From positions 186,001-250,000 of the forward strand of contig SYIL01000004.1 in the NCBI GenBank assembly GCA_005798825.1: DNA of 64,000 bases, given 5' to 3'. Position numbers and translations under genes: made by a program. This stretch comes from Bacteroidota bacterium. GTDB taxonomy: Bacteria; Bacteroidota; Bacteroidia; NS11-12g; UBA955. The notes beneath the pieces are model-generated. The model was not told the origin of the DNA. It saw nothing but the letters and a program-made list of their open reading frames with translations, and made no database searches. Positions within the stretch are counted from its first letter, which is position 1, and every line of letters begins with the position of its first letter. This document shows positions 35,096 through 45,700 of this stretch, piece by piece.

Positions 35096-37546
35096 GTGAA
35101 AAAATATCTACTGCTTGTATTGTTTGTCTTGGTAAACCATACCATTATTTTTTCTCAGCAATTGTCTCGGGGTAGGTTGCTCAACAAAAATGGGAAACCC
35201 GCTATCGATGCAAATATCAGGCTATCAGATGATGCGCAAATTGGAAAAACTGACTCTTTGGGTTATTTCATAACATCCGAGAAATTGTTTCCGGGCGACG
35301 TCATTTTTGCCTACCAAAAGGGAGAAAAAATATCAGGCCACAAATGGCAGGATTCGCCCGGATTTGATTTGCTATGGGTTGGCGAGGGATTGGATTTAAT
35401 TGGAGAGGTGCGCATAGGCATTTCTCAGGGCGGTCCTTTTTTAGAAGAACTCAAGCCCAAGAAAATACAGCTAAATCCCTCAATTGGAGGTGGAATTGAG
35501 TCCTTGGTCAAAACATTGATTGGGGCATCTTCCGGAAATGAACTTTCTTCTCAATACACAGTACGGGGTGGAAATTACGACGAAAATCTAATCTACGTAA
35601 ATGACATTGAAATTATGAGACCCCAACTCATCAGCAGTGGCCAACAAGAAGGACTTAGTTTTATCAATACCGATCTAGTTCAATCTATAAAATTTAGTGC
35701 CGGAGGTTTTGGAGCACAATATGGCGATAAAATGAGTTCGGTTCTGGATGTTTCATACTTTCAACCCGATTCTTTTCGTGGCGCTTGTTCTCTGGGAACC
35801 ATGATGAATAATGCAATGGTGTCTGGCAAGAAAAATAATTTGTCGGGATTCATTGGTATCCGAAATTTCAACAATTCATTGCTCACGCAATCCTTGAATG
35901 TGCAAGGAAATTATTCGATGCGTTTTACCGATATTCAATCATTAATTACGTATTCATTTAACCGAAAATTGTCTTTAGACTTCTTGGGAAACTTTGCCCA
36001 CAACAATTACACCCTCAATCCAACCAGCAGAACCACTACTTTTGGAACCGTACAAAATGCCTATCAATTGGATGTGGGAATGGATGGACAAGAATCCTTG
36101 AAATACCGCTATATTTTGGGTTCATTTACCCTGCGATACAAACCTTCCGTAGCCAACGAATTTAAATGGATGATCAACCACACAAACATCCAGGAGCAAG
36201 AAGTTTTTGATGTAGAGGGTGCCTATTATCTCAATCAACTCGACCGAGATTTGGGTTCAAAAACCTACGGAAAGCGATTAAAAACATTGGGCTATGGATA
36301 TTATATAGACCACGGTCGCAATAAAATGGAATCTGGAATTACCCAATTAGCGCATTTGGGAAAACTGGGTAAATCGACTGACAAATTTTCATGGCAATAT
36401 GGAGTCCGGGTAAACCGAGAAACCATCAATGATAAAATTCTTGAATGGCTTTACAATGATAGCGCAGAATACAATATCGCCCCTTTCGGAAAAATGGAAG
36501 ACAGTATTCTATTCGACAATTATACCTCCGCCAACAACACCATTTCATCGTGGCGAGGAAAAGCCTATTTGACTTTCCTTTTGCGTCTCAATAAAAGCCA
36601 ACAATTGTGGCTTGCCTCAGGTATTCGCGTAAACTATTCTTCTCTAAACCAAGAATTTATTGCAATGCCCCGCATGAGCATTGGCTGGGAACCCCATAAA
36701 AATTTTAATGCCCGTCAACGAATTGATTCATTAAAAAAACCCGACTTGCTTTTTAAGTTTGCATTGGGTTCATATCATCAGCCTTCATTTTATCGGGAAA
36801 TGCGAAATTTTGAAGGCAGGGTAAATGAAAATCTGTTATCACAAAAAAGTTGGCATGCATTGCTCGGATTCGAGCGTTTGTTTTTTTCTGGAAGTAGAAA
36901 ATTTAAATATACTGCCGAAGCGTATTACAAACATTACGATGCGCTTGTCCCCTATTTATTTGACAATATTCGCATTCGGTATTATGGAAATAATAGTGCC
37001 AAAGGATATGCCTGGGGTATAGACCAACGCATTTATGGCGAGTTTACAAAAGGCCTAGAAAGCTGGTTTACTTTGGGAATTATGCAAAGCAAAGAACAAA
37101 TTGAGTATGTTAGCGCAAATACTGGAAAGCCCACAACTTCAGACTATTTAAGAAGACCAACAGATCGCCGGCTTAATTTGGGGGCTATTTTCCAAGACCA
37201 GATGCCCAACAATCCGAGTTTAAGGGTTAATCTCAGTCTGAATATCGGAACAGGCATACCCTATTACTTGGATGGCGATGCACGTTATTCCAATACCCCC
37301 AATGTAATTTCACCCTATCGAAGGGTAGATATTGGATTTAGCAAATTGTTTGACGCAAAAAAAAATACCGTGATCGACAAATTGGGTTTGACCCAAGCAT
37401 GGTTAAGTTTGGATATTTTCAACATATTGGCCATCAACAATGTGATTGGTTATAGTTGGGTTAAAGACCTACAAAATAATCGATACGGGGTACCTGATTA
37501 TCTTACAGGTCGCCGAATCAATCTTCGGTTATTTGCTAGCTTTTAA
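35096..37546 (+). CDS. TonB-dependent outer-membrane receptor
   Basis: 816 aa. The start is taken as GTG at 35096, which gives a canonical signal peptide (KKYLLLVLFVLVNHTIIFSQ); a TTG at 35057 would lie inside rpe. A carboxypeptidase-regulatory-like domain (QLSRGRLLNKNGKPAIDANIRLS, about 20-90) comes first. It is followed by the plug with SQYTVRGGNYDENLIYVNDIEI (about 157-178) and SAGGFGAQYGDKMSSVLDV, then a large barrel ending in the aromatic residue of RLFASF. The substrate is unknown and no SusD-like partner is adjacent, so it is not a typical polysaccharide-utilisation pair. Confidence 0.93.
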   Translation: MKKYLLLVLFVLVNHTIIFSQQLSRGRLLNKNGKPAIDANIRLSDDAQIGKTDSLGYFITSEKLFPGDVIFAYQKGEKISGHKWQDSPGFDLLWVGEGLDLIGEVRIGISQGGPFLEELKPKKIQLNPSIGGGIESLVKTLIGASSGNELSSQYTVRGGNYDENLIYVNDIEIMRPQLISSGQQEGLSFINTDLVQSIKFSAGGFGAQYGDKMSSVLDVSYFQPDSFRGACSLGTMMNNAMVSGKKNNLSGFIGIRNFNNSLLTQSLNVQGNYSMRFTDIQSLITYSFNRKLSLDFLGNFAHNNYTLNPTSRTTTFGTVQNAYQLDVGMDGQESLKYRYILGSFTLRYKPSVANEFKWMINHTNIQEQEVFDVEGAYYLNQLDRDLGSKTYGKRLKTLGYGYYIDHGRNKMESGITQLAHLGKLGKSTDKFSWQYGVRVNRETINDKILEWLYNDSAEYNIAPFGKMEDSILFDNYTSANNTISSWRGKAYLTFLLRLNKSQQLWLASGIRVNYSSLNQEFIAMPRMSIGWEPHKNFNARQRIDSLKKPDLLFKFALGSYHQPSFYREMRNFEGRVNENLLSQKSWHALLGFERLFFSGSRKFKYTAEAYYKHYDALVPYLFDNIRIRYYGNNSAKGYAWGIDQRIYGEFTKGLESWFTLGIMQSKEQIEYVSANTGKPTTSDYLRRPTDRRLNLGAIFQDQMPNNPSLRVNLSLNIGTGIPYYLDGDARYSNTPNVISPYRRVDIGFSKLFDAKKNTVIDKLGLTQAWLSLDIFNILAINNVIGYSWVKDLQNNRYGVPDYLTGRRINLRLFASF

Positions 37547-37686
37547 AAAACTTTATCCACTGTTCACAAATCAAAATCGATTGTTACCCTTTCTCTAGAT
37601 TTTAAGGAGACACTTTGAACCTGTAAAACTTCATCTTTCTTACCCTCAAATCTGACGAATGATTTTTATCGCTTAACAGTTTCGCT

Positions 37687-37694
37687 TAAATTTG
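37687..37694 (+). promoter_or_regulatory. Bacteroidota -7 element (TAAATTTG) before sppA
   Basis: Exact TAnnTTTG, 11 bases before the sppA ATG. The rest of the 159-base gap shows nothing certain. Confidence 0.5.
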
Positions 37695-37705
37695 TATATT
37701 AATCC

Positions 37706-39475
37706 ATGAAAACATTTTTTAAGTACTTCCTTACCCTACTGAGTGGCTTTGCCCTTGGAATCATAACCATCGCCCTGGTTTTAATTTTTTTCATCTCAAG
37801 CATTGGTGGTTCTTTCGATAAAGATTCTTCGCAAGAGCCAGAAGAATCTACCATGCTCAAACTTGTTTTAAGCGGTGATGTTGCTGAAAGAAATCCCAAT
37901 AGCCCACTAGATGAATTTTTTTTACTTACAAGCAATGCTGAAATTTCTATCGGGCTTAATGAAATAACCAGTGGTTTCAAATTGGCTGGTCGAGACACAA
38001 AAATAAAAGGCGTTTACTTGGATTGCGGTAATTATTTAGGCGGTATGGCAGCGGCTGAGGAAATTCGAAATGCAATTATCGATTTCCAAAAAACAGGCAA
38101 AATGGTGATAGCATATAGTGGTATTTACTCTGAACTTGGCTATTACATTGCCTCTGCATGCAACAAGGTTATCTTAAATCCGCGCGGTATGTTAGAGTTT
38201 GATGGGATTTCTGCAAAATTTGTGATGTATAAAGGATTGTTTGATAAAATGGGCATCGACTTTCAGGTTTTTCGCGCCGGAAAATATAAAAGTGCCGTTG
38301 AGCCTTTCATCCAAAATGCACTGTCAGAAGAAAACCGATTACAGGTTAACCAATATATTTCTTCTCTTTACAAATATCAAATTGGAAATATTGCCACCAG
38401 TAGAAATTTGAATCCCGACAGTGTCTGGTGGATGGCCATGAATGCCACTGCGCAAATGCCAGCAGATGGGTTGCGATTAAAATTAATTGACAACTTAGAA
38501 TATGAGCGCGAAGCAAAAGCATTGGCGGTAAAAACCTGCTCTATTAAACAGGGTAGCGAACATTGGTTTCCATTTTCGAAGTATGCCAAAGACGCTGATC
38601 CTTATGAATATAGTGAAAATAAAATTGCCGTTATTTATGCTGTAGGAGAAATTTTACCAGGCAAACAAAATCCTTTTGAACAAATAGGCAGCACCTCTTT
38701 TATTTCAACTTTGGATGAAGCAAAGAATGACCCCTCTATTAAAGCGATTGTAATTCGAATTAATTCTCCGGGTGGAAGTGCCTATGCCAGCGATGAAATT
38801 GCCCATGAAATTATCGCTTGTAAAAAAATAAAACCCGTAATTGTTTCTTTTGGAAATGTTTCCGCCAGCGGAGGATATTATATGGGTTGTGTTGCCGATA
38901 GTATTTTTGCACTTCCCAATACCATTACAGGTTCAATTGGTGTTTTTGCCCTAATTCCCAATACACAAGATTTGTTTGGCAAAAAAATGGGAATGAATTA
39001 CGAAACTGTAGAATTGGGTAAATTTTCTGCTGGATGGAGGCCGGATCGAAAATTTGGATCTGAAGAACAGGCATTTTTGCAGAAAAGCATTGTAATGATT
39101 TACGATGACTTTATTGGGACAGTTGCCAGTGGACGCAAGATGAGTAAAGAACGGGTTGCTGCCTTGGCTGAAGGTCGGGTATATGCTGCCAACGATGCAT
39201 TGGCTTTAAACTTAATTGATGGATATGGTGGTTTGGATAGGGCCATTCTTTCAGCTGCGCGTAAATCAAAAATAACAGATTATCGCGTCGTCGAATTACC
39301 CAAATCATTGGATTTTTTAAGCCAAATTTTAGAATCCAACGAACTTCAAAATACCAAACTCAATACTTTGGCTAAAACCACTGGTTTGTCCAGACAATCA
39401 ATAAAAGAATTAGACCTATTGGTGAATTTACAAGGACCCCAATACTTGCTTCCTTGGTCTACAAATATGCATTGA
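37706..39475 (+). CDS. sppA: Signal peptide peptidase SppA, 67-kDa type
   Basis: 589 aa. A membrane-anchored protease that degrades cleaved signal peptides. An N-terminal helix (about 5-30) precedes two tandem S49 domains. The catalytic Lys is in RAGKYKSAVEPF (N-terminal domain, about residue 195) and the nucleophile Ser is in NVSASGGYYMGCVAD (C-terminal domain, about 385-399). Both belong to the SppA Ser-Lys dyad split across the two halves. The RINSPGGSAYASDEI segment is also conserved. It stands alone, with its own promoter, before the efflux operon. Confidence 0.96.
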   Translation: MKTFFKYFLTLLSGFALGIITIALVLIFFISSIGGSFDKDSSQEPEESTMLKLVLSGDVAERNPNSPLDEFFLLTSNAEISIGLNEITSGFKLAGRDTKIKGVYLDCGNYLGGMAAAEEIRNAIIDFQKTGKMVIAYSGIYSELGYYIASACNKVILNPRGMLEFDGISAKFVMYKGLFDKMGIDFQVFRAGKYKSAVEPFIQNALSEENRLQVNQYISSLYKYQIGNIATSRNLNPDSVWWMAMNATAQMPADGLRLKLIDNLEYEREAKALAVKTCSIKQGSEHWFPFSKYAKDADPYEYSENKIAVIYAVGEILPGKQNPFEQIGSTSFISTLDEAKNDPSIKAIVIRINSPGGSAYASDEIAHEIIACKKIKPVIVSFGNVSASGGYYMGCVADSIFALPNTITGSIGVFALIPNTQDLFGKKMGMNYETVELGKFSAGWRPDRKFGSEEQAFLQKSIVMIYDDFIGTVASGRKMSKERVAALAEGRVYAANDALALNLIDGYGGLDRAILSAARKSKITDYRVVELPKSLDFLSQILESNELQNTKLNTLAKTTGLSRQSIKELDLLVNLQGPQYLLPWSTNMH

Positions 39476-39493
39476 TTATCGGATTGTTCAAAA

Positions 39494-39540
39494 AATTTGG
39501 AAACCAATAACACAAAAATAGTTTCCTTAGTTTCCAAATT
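39494..39540 (+). promoter_or_regulatory. Putative TetR operator over the efflux operon promoter
   Basis: A perfect 11-base inverted repeat, AATTTGGAAAC (39494-39504) and GTTTCCAAATT (39530-39540), with a third half-site GTTTCC at 39521-39526. The right-hand half-sites lie between the -33 region and the -7 element TATCTTTG at 39545, where bound repressor would block polymerase. The position directly in front of a tetR-efflux operon suggests autoregulation. Confidence 0.65.
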
Positions 39541-39544
39541 GCAT

Positions 39545-39552
39545 TATCTTTG
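39545..39552 (+). promoter_or_regulatory. Bacteroidota -7 element (TATCTTTG) for the efflux operon
   Basis: Exact TAnnTTTG, 9 bases before the tetR ATG at 39562 and directly downstream of the palindromic operator. Confidence 0.55.
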
Positions 39553-39561
39553 CTGCGTTTT

Positions 39562-40182
39562 ATGGAACTTCCTTTAAAAATATCACTTATAGCGGAAGGG
39601 TTATTCAACCGTTTCGGTATTAAAAGCATTTCCATGGATGATGTGTCTAAAGAACTTGGGATATCAAAAAAAACACTCTATAAATATTTTAAAGACAAAG
39701 ACAGCATGGTTCATAGTATCGTTGAATCTCATGTGTTTGAAAATGAAAAATCCATTTTACATATAATCACAAGCGAAAACAATCCGATTAACCAATTTTA
39801 CAAAATTGCCAAGCATGTGATTAACAATCCGCGGAAAATGAATCCAGCGATGATAAACGATCTCAAAAAATACCATTCGGCCAGTTTTGCGCTGTTTGAG
39901 ACGCATCAAAGCACAAATATATTAAATCACCTTAAAGAAAACATTTTCAGCGGCCAACGCTTGGGACTATTTCGCAAGCAAATAAACGCTGAGGTAATTG
40001 CCCATGTTTTTGCAATGGTCTCTTTTAGTGTGTTTGAAAATTTGACATTGAACAATCTGGATATCTCCCAAAATGATATTTTTATGGAAGTTACGCAATA
40101 TCATCTCAGGGCCATCGCTACCGATCAAGGAATCATAGAAATAGACTCAATTAACTGGAAAAATTATAACCCCGAACAATGA
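39562..40182 (+). CDS. TetR/AcrR family transcriptional regulator
   Basis: 206 aa from the ATG at 39562. The N-terminal helix-turn-helix reads FNRFGIKSISMDDVSKELGISKKTLYKYFKDKDSMV (about 15-50). The C-terminal ligand domain is helical and not assignable to a drug class. Its stop overlaps the TolC gene start (ATGA), so it is the first gene of a four-gene efflux operon. It probably represses its own operon through the inverted repeat at 39494-39540. Confidence 0.94.
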   Translation: MELPLKISLIAEGLFNRFGIKSISMDDVSKELGISKKTLYKYFKDKDSMVHSIVESHVFENEKSILHIITSENNPINQFYKIAKHVINNPRKMNPAMINDLKKYHSASFALFETHQSTNILNHLKENIFSGQRLGLFRKQINAEVIAHVFAMVSFSVFENLTLNNLDISQNDIFMEVTQYHLRAIATDQGIIEIDSINWKNYNPEQ

Positions 40183-41534
40183 AAAGGACATATTTACTTA
40201 CTTCACTTTTGTGCACCGTTTTTGTTATTTCAGCACAATCACCCATTAGGATTGGATTAAATGAAGCCCTGTTTTATGCTGATCAACACAATACAAATTT
40301 CAAAAATGCGAAATTGGATATTGACATTGCCAAAGAAACCATCAAACAAACCGCCTCCTATGGTTTACCACAAATTTCACTTTCTGCAAACTATCAGCAT
40401 TTTTTAAAAATTCCAGGGAATTGGTCCAAGAACATGTTCGATAAAAGCCCAGGTGCAAAAGAATTTGTGTTTTTTCAATTTCAGCAAGAATATCAAAGTT
40501 CGGCCTCCTTAAGCGTCAGTCAACTCCTATTTGACGGCACATACCTTGTTGGTTTACAAGCAACAAAAGCCTTTTTAAAACTTAACGAACTGATGAAATT
40601 AAAAACGCAAACAGACATGCATCTCGCGGTTTCTAAATCTTATCTGACAGCACTTTCTACCCAAAAAAATTTGCGTTTAATCGATGCAAATATCCTATTG
40701 CTCGCAAAAAATAGACAAGATATTGTAGAATTATACAAAGAAGGATTTGCAGAAAGCATAGATGTTGATCGTCTAACATTGGCTTTAAATAACTTAAGTC
40801 TACAACGCGATCGTCTTGAAAATTCAATCGAGATTTCAAAAAATGCCCTAAAAATTCAAATGGGCATGCCCGTAGAGTCCTTTATTGAACTAACAGATAG
40901 TATAGAGAATCTCGAAGAATTATTGCTTGTCGAAGAATCAAACCTAGGTGCCTTTAGCCCAAATAATCGTATTGAACACAAACTATTAGATCAAAGCATT
41001 CTCTTAAATAATTTGGATAAAAAAAGATTTAAGGCGAGTGCATTGCCAAGCTTTTTAGCATTTTATCAATTCCAGAAAAATACAAGCCGTTCAGATTTCA
41101 ATTTCTTTCAAGGGAATTTACCAGAAAACAACAATTGGGTTCCTTTCTCATTGTATGGTGCAAGTGTTAAACTTCCAATTTTTGCAGGAGGCTTAACCCG
41201 TTCCAAAATCAAAGAAATTGATGTAAAACTGAACAAGACAAAAAACGAAATGGAGAACTTTGACAGATTTGCAATTTTGGATTATAACAATGCAAAACAA
41301 TCATACGGATTAGCACTAAAAATTGTGGTAAATCAAAAAGAAAATATGGCATTAGCCCAAAGAATTTTTGACAAATCAACGATAAAATACAAAGAGGGTG
41401 TTGGAAGCACGCTCGAAGTAATACAAGCCCAAACAGAATTGCAATCAGCATTTAACAATTATATGAATGCCCTTAATGATCTCGTATTGGCGAAAATTGA
41501 TTACCGCAATGCCTGCGGAAAAACTTTAAACTAG
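40179..41534 (+). CDS. TolC-family outer-membrane efflux protein
   Basis: 451 aa. Signal peptide (LLTSLLCTVFVISAQ, cleaved about residue 20). Two OEP repeats with long helices, for example NAKLDIDIAKETIKQTASYGLPQISL near the N-terminus and YNNAKQSYGLALKIVVNQKENMALAQRIFDKS near the C-terminus; the second repeat has KYKEGVGSTLEVIQAQTELQSA. It forms the outer-membrane channel of the tripartite pump. Translationally coupled to tetR by ATGA and 10 bases from the adaptor gene. Confidence 0.94.
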   Translation: MKRTYLLTSLLCTVFVISAQSPIRIGLNEALFYADQHNTNFKNAKLDIDIAKETIKQTASYGLPQISLSANYQHFLKIPGNWSKNMFDKSPGAKEFVFFQFQQEYQSSASLSVSQLLFDGTYLVGLQATKAFLKLNELMKLKTQTDMHLAVSKSYLTALSTQKNLRLIDANILLLAKNRQDIVELYKEGFAESIDVDRLTLALNNLSLQRDRLENSIEISKNALKIQMGMPVESFIELTDSIENLEELLLVEESNLGAFSPNNRIEHKLLDQSILLNNLDKKRFKASALPSFLAFYQFQKNTSRSDFNFFQGNLPENNNWVPFSLYGASVKLPIFAGGLTRSKIKEIDVKLNKTKNEMENFDRFAILDYNNAKQSYGLALKIVVNQKENMALAQRIFDKSTIKYKEGVGSTLEVIQAQTELQSAFNNYMNALNDLVLAKIDYRNACGKTLN

Positions 41535-41544
41535 AAAACAAATA

Positions 41545-42690
41545 ATGAAACCCAATATACTAAAAATAATATTCATCACTGGCTTGATTGCGGGTGCATG
41601 CGCATCAAACAACGATAAATCAAACGAAGGTAAGAAAACCAAATTAGAAGCGTTGAGAAAAGAAATTTCTGTATTAGAGGCCGAGGCGATTGCTTTGGAA
41701 AAAGAAATAAATTCCGCTGCAAATCCCAAAGGTAAAGGAAAATTGGTTGAATGCGTGTCGATGAAAAAGGGTGGGTTCAAAAGCTATATCCTCATCGAAG
41801 GCAATGTAGACGCGAATGAAAGCACAATCGCCACCCCAAAAATACCAGGGACCATTCTTTTCATTGGTGTTGTCCCTGGCCAAAGAGTAAGTGCTGGTCA
41901 AGTGTTGGCAAATTTAGACAATACAACCATGAAGCAGAGCAAGATTGAACTTCAACAAAAACTCAATTTCTTGGTTACATTGTTTGAAAAACAAAAGCGA
42001 TTGTGGGAAAAAGGTGTGGGAACTGAAATACAGTATTTAACGGCACTTAACCAGAAAGAAGGTCTAGAAAAAAGTCTCAATACCCTGAATGCACAAATGG
42101 ATATGTATACGATAAAAGCCCCTATTTCGGGAACCGTGGAAAGTTTGGATGTAAAAATTGGGCAAGCTGTTGCGCCGGGAATGCCCTTGTTTAGAGTTGT
42201 AAACCTCAGTAAAATAAAAATCAAAGCAGATGTATCAGAATCATATTCTCAAAAAATCCATACAGGTGACCCTGTAATTGTTTTTTTACCTGATTTAAAC
42301 ATTGATATAACAACTCGTATTCAATTTGCTGCTAAGTATATAGATCCTTTAAATCGAACCTTTCGAATTGAAGCCAGTTTGCCAAACCTTGAAAATATCA
42401 AACCCAATATGATTGGCAAATTGAAGATTATTGATTATGAAAACAAGCAAGCACTAACTGTGAATACAAACTGTATCCAGAGTACCGAGGCGGGTTCATT
42501 TGTTGTGGTGGCAAATAAGAAGAATGGCCAATATGTCGCCAAACGACACAGTGTAAAATTGGGTAGAAATAGTGATGGTATTACTGAAATACTAGAGGGT
42601 TTAAGCGAACAAGATAGCGTTATTACTACAGGGTATGAAGACCTAATCGACGATCAAATAATTTCTGTGTCGAAATCCAACCTACATTAA
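41545..42690 (+). CDS. RND efflux periplasmic adaptor (membrane fusion protein)
   Basis: 381 aa. Lipoprotein leader with Cys20 in GLIAGACASN, so it is membrane-anchored. A short coiled coil (LRKEISVLEAEAIALEKEI, about 38-56) is followed by the barrel-sandwich lipoyl half GVVPGQRVSAGQVLANLD (about 110-127), a second helical hairpin, and IKAPISGTVESLDVKIGQAVAPGMPLFRVV (about 190-219). Then come the beta-barrel and membrane-proximal domains. It bridges the RND pump and TolC. It lies 10 bases from both neighbours. Confidence 0.94.
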   Translation: MKPNILKIIFITGLIAGACASNNDKSNEGKKTKLEALRKEISVLEAEAIALEKEINSAANPKGKGKLVECVSMKKGGFKSYILIEGNVDANESTIATPKIPGTILFIGVVPGQRVSAGQVLANLDNTTMKQSKIELQQKLNFLVTLFEKQKRLWEKGVGTEIQYLTALNQKEGLEKSLNTLNAQMDMYTIKAPISGTVESLDVKIGQAVAPGMPLFRVVNLSKIKIKADVSESYSQKIHTGDPVIVFLPDLNIDITTRIQFAAKYIDPLNRTFRIEASLPNLENIKPNMIGKLKIIDYENKQALTVNTNCIQSTEAGSFVVVANKKNGQYVAKRHSVKLGRNSDGITEILEGLSEQDSVITTGYEDLIDDQIISVSKSNLH

Positions 42691-42700
42691 TCGACAAAGG

Positions 42701-45700
42701 ATGAGCAAATTCAATTTTAAGGAGTTTAAGCCAACAAGCTGGAGTATTAACAATAAAACCAGCATTTATATTTTAGCACTATTTATCAGTTTAGCTGGGA
42801 TTTATTCATACAATACCCTACCCAAAGAACAATTCCCGGATATCGTTATTCCTACGATAATCGTTCAAACTGTATATCCCGGATCTTCACCCAAAGACAT
42901 CGAAAACCTCATAACAAAACCCATAGAGAATAAAATAAAGTCTATCAGTGGCGTTAAAAAACTCAGTAGCAATTCCATTCAGGATTTTAGTATCATAACC
43001 GTTGAATTTGATACTGATGTCAAAGTTGATTTGGCCAAACAAAAAGTAAAAGACCAAGTGGACAAGGCAAAAAGTGAACTTCCTAACGATTTAAAAACCG
43101 ATCCTGGTGTACAAGAAATTAATTTTTCGGACAACCCTGTAATGTTTATCAACATCAGTGGTGATTTAGACTTGCAATCATTAAAGCGTTATGCTGAAAT
43201 GGCCAAAGAACGAATAGAAAGTTTGCCCGCAATCACACGTGTTGACATAGTGGGCGCTTTGGATAGAGAATTACAAGTTAACCTTGACCTGGCTGTTATG
43301 GGCAGTGCCGGCCTTACCATAGAAGATGTCACACGCGCCATTCAGTATGAGAATATGCGTATTTCTGGAGGCAATATCGATGTGGACAAGATGCAACGTT
43401 CATTGAGTGTGAGCGGAGAATTTAAAACAAAAGAAGAATTAGAAAACATCGCCATTCGTACTTCTCCAGGTGCGACCATATACCTCAGAGATGTGGCAGA
43501 GATCGTTGATGGATTCAAGGAAAAAGAAAGCTATGCTCGTTTGGAAGGAAAAAATGTAATCACCTTAAATGTTGTGAAACGGGCAGGCGAAAACCTAATT
43601 CAAACCAGTGATAAATGCCATTCAATCATCGAAGAATTGCAAAAAAATGGCTCTTATCCCCAAAAGATGGATATTGTTTTCACCGGCGATCAATCGGTAA
43701 AAACCCGGAGCACTGTCCACGACCTTATCAACACAATCATCATTGGATTTATTTTGGTAACCCTGATTCTCATGTTTTTTATGGGTGCTAAAAATGCAAT
43801 ATTTGTTGGATTGTCTGTTCCGCTTAGTTGTTTTATTGCTTTTTTAATCATGCCAAGCATTGGTTTCAGCCTAAATATGATTGTGCTATTCTCTTTTTTA
43901 TTGGCATTGGGAATAGTGGTTGACGATGCCATCGTTGTTATCGAAAATACCCACAGAATATTTCACAAAGAGCGATTGCCGATTGCCGTTGCAGCAAAAA
44001 AAGCGGCTGGAGAAGTTTTTTTACCCGTCTTGTCTGGAACGCTTACAACCCTATCCCCTTTTATTCCTTTGGCATTTTGGAAAGGTATTGTTGGCAAGTT
44101 TATGTTTTTTTTACCCGTAACGTTGATTATAACTTTATTGGCTTCTTTATTGGTAGCGTATATAATCAATCCTGTTTTTGCAGTAGATTTTATGGATGAC
44201 GAAAATGCTCCATTAGACAAAGCGAAGGAATCTAAATCATTCAGGCGAACCAGCATTGTATTGGGTATGCTTTCTGTATTTGGCTATATAGCAGGTGGTT
44301 TTGGAATGGGGAATCTATTTGTTACTTTTTATGGAGTATACCTCCTACACCACTTCTGGCTCAGGCATATAATTGTGCGTTTCCAAACAAAATTATGGCC
44401 CAACGTACAAAATAAATACAGCGCGTTAATTTCTTGGTTATTGGTAGGCAAACGCCCAATCTATACAATTTTAGCTACGCTTGCTTTGTTGATTTTTTCA
44501 TTTGTTATAACCGCTATTCGCAAACCAGGCATCATTTTCTTTCCGCAAGCAAATCCAAACTTCACCTATGTTTACCTCACACTTCCCAAAGGGTTTTCGG
44601 CCAAACATACCGACAGCATTTTAAAAATTGTCGAAAAAAGGGTATTTATTTCCTTGGGTAAAAACAATCCTTTGGTTGAGAGTGTAATCTCAAATGTCGC
44701 TGTTGGGGCTACCGATCCACAAAGTGGTGATAGAACTATTGCTGGAAACAAAGGAAAAATAACAGTGGCATTCGTAAATTTTGAACAACGAAATGGCCAA
44801 AGCACCGCAGCATTGTTGAAAAAAATTCGAGTAGGAATTGGAACAATTCCTGGGGCAGAAATCGTTGTTGAACAAGAAAGTAATGGTCCTCCAGTTGGAA
44901 AAGCCATCAATATAGAAATACGTGGTGACGAATTTGAAGACCTGGTTACAACAGCGAGTCAACTGAAAAAATACCTCGATAACAAGCACATTGCGGGGAT
45001 TGAAGAATTAAAATCGGATTTTGTTAGTTCAAAACCTGAGATATTAATCAAAATAGACCGCGAACGTGCAAACCGTTTTGGTATCAGTACTGCCCAAATT
45101 GGGATGACTCTCCGCAATAGCATTTATGGCAATGAAGCAAGTAAATTCAAAGACAAGAATGATGACTACCCAATTGTAGTAAGGCTGAAAAAAACTGATG
45201 CCAACAACCTAGATGCATTGTTAAATATGAAAATCGTATATAGAGATATGGCCATGGGTGGTTTAATCAGACAAATACCACTTTCATCGGTCGCCACTGC
45301 TGAATATTCTAATACCTATGGTGGAATTAACCGAATCAACCAAAAACGAGTAATCACTCTTGGAAGTAATGTTCTCCCTGATTATGCCCCCAATGAAGTT
45401 GTTTCAGAAGTTCAAGCAGGGATTGATAATTTCACCGGATCAAATAAAGTTCAGATTGTTATGACTGGCGAACAAGAGAAACAAAAGGAAACCGGAAGTT
45501 TTCTTGGAATGGCAATGCTCGCAAGTATTGGCCTAATAATTATCATTTTGGTTACCCAATTTAATTCTATCAGCAAACCAATCATTATTTTAAGTGAAAT
45601 ATTCTTGTCTGTCATTGGTGTATTGCTGGGATTTGCCATTTTTGATATGGATTTTTCTATCGTCATGACCGGAATTGGCATCGTAGCATTGGTGGGTATC

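Noticed and set aside
37553-37562. DnaA-box-like TTATCCACTG, considered as part of an origin
   Set aside because: A single copy with one mismatch at the ninth base, no cluster and no dnaA, dnaN or gyrB nearby.
37606-37614. Shine-Dalgarno-like AAGGAG upstream of sppA
   Set aside because: It is about 90 bases from the start codon, and no reading frame follows it within range.
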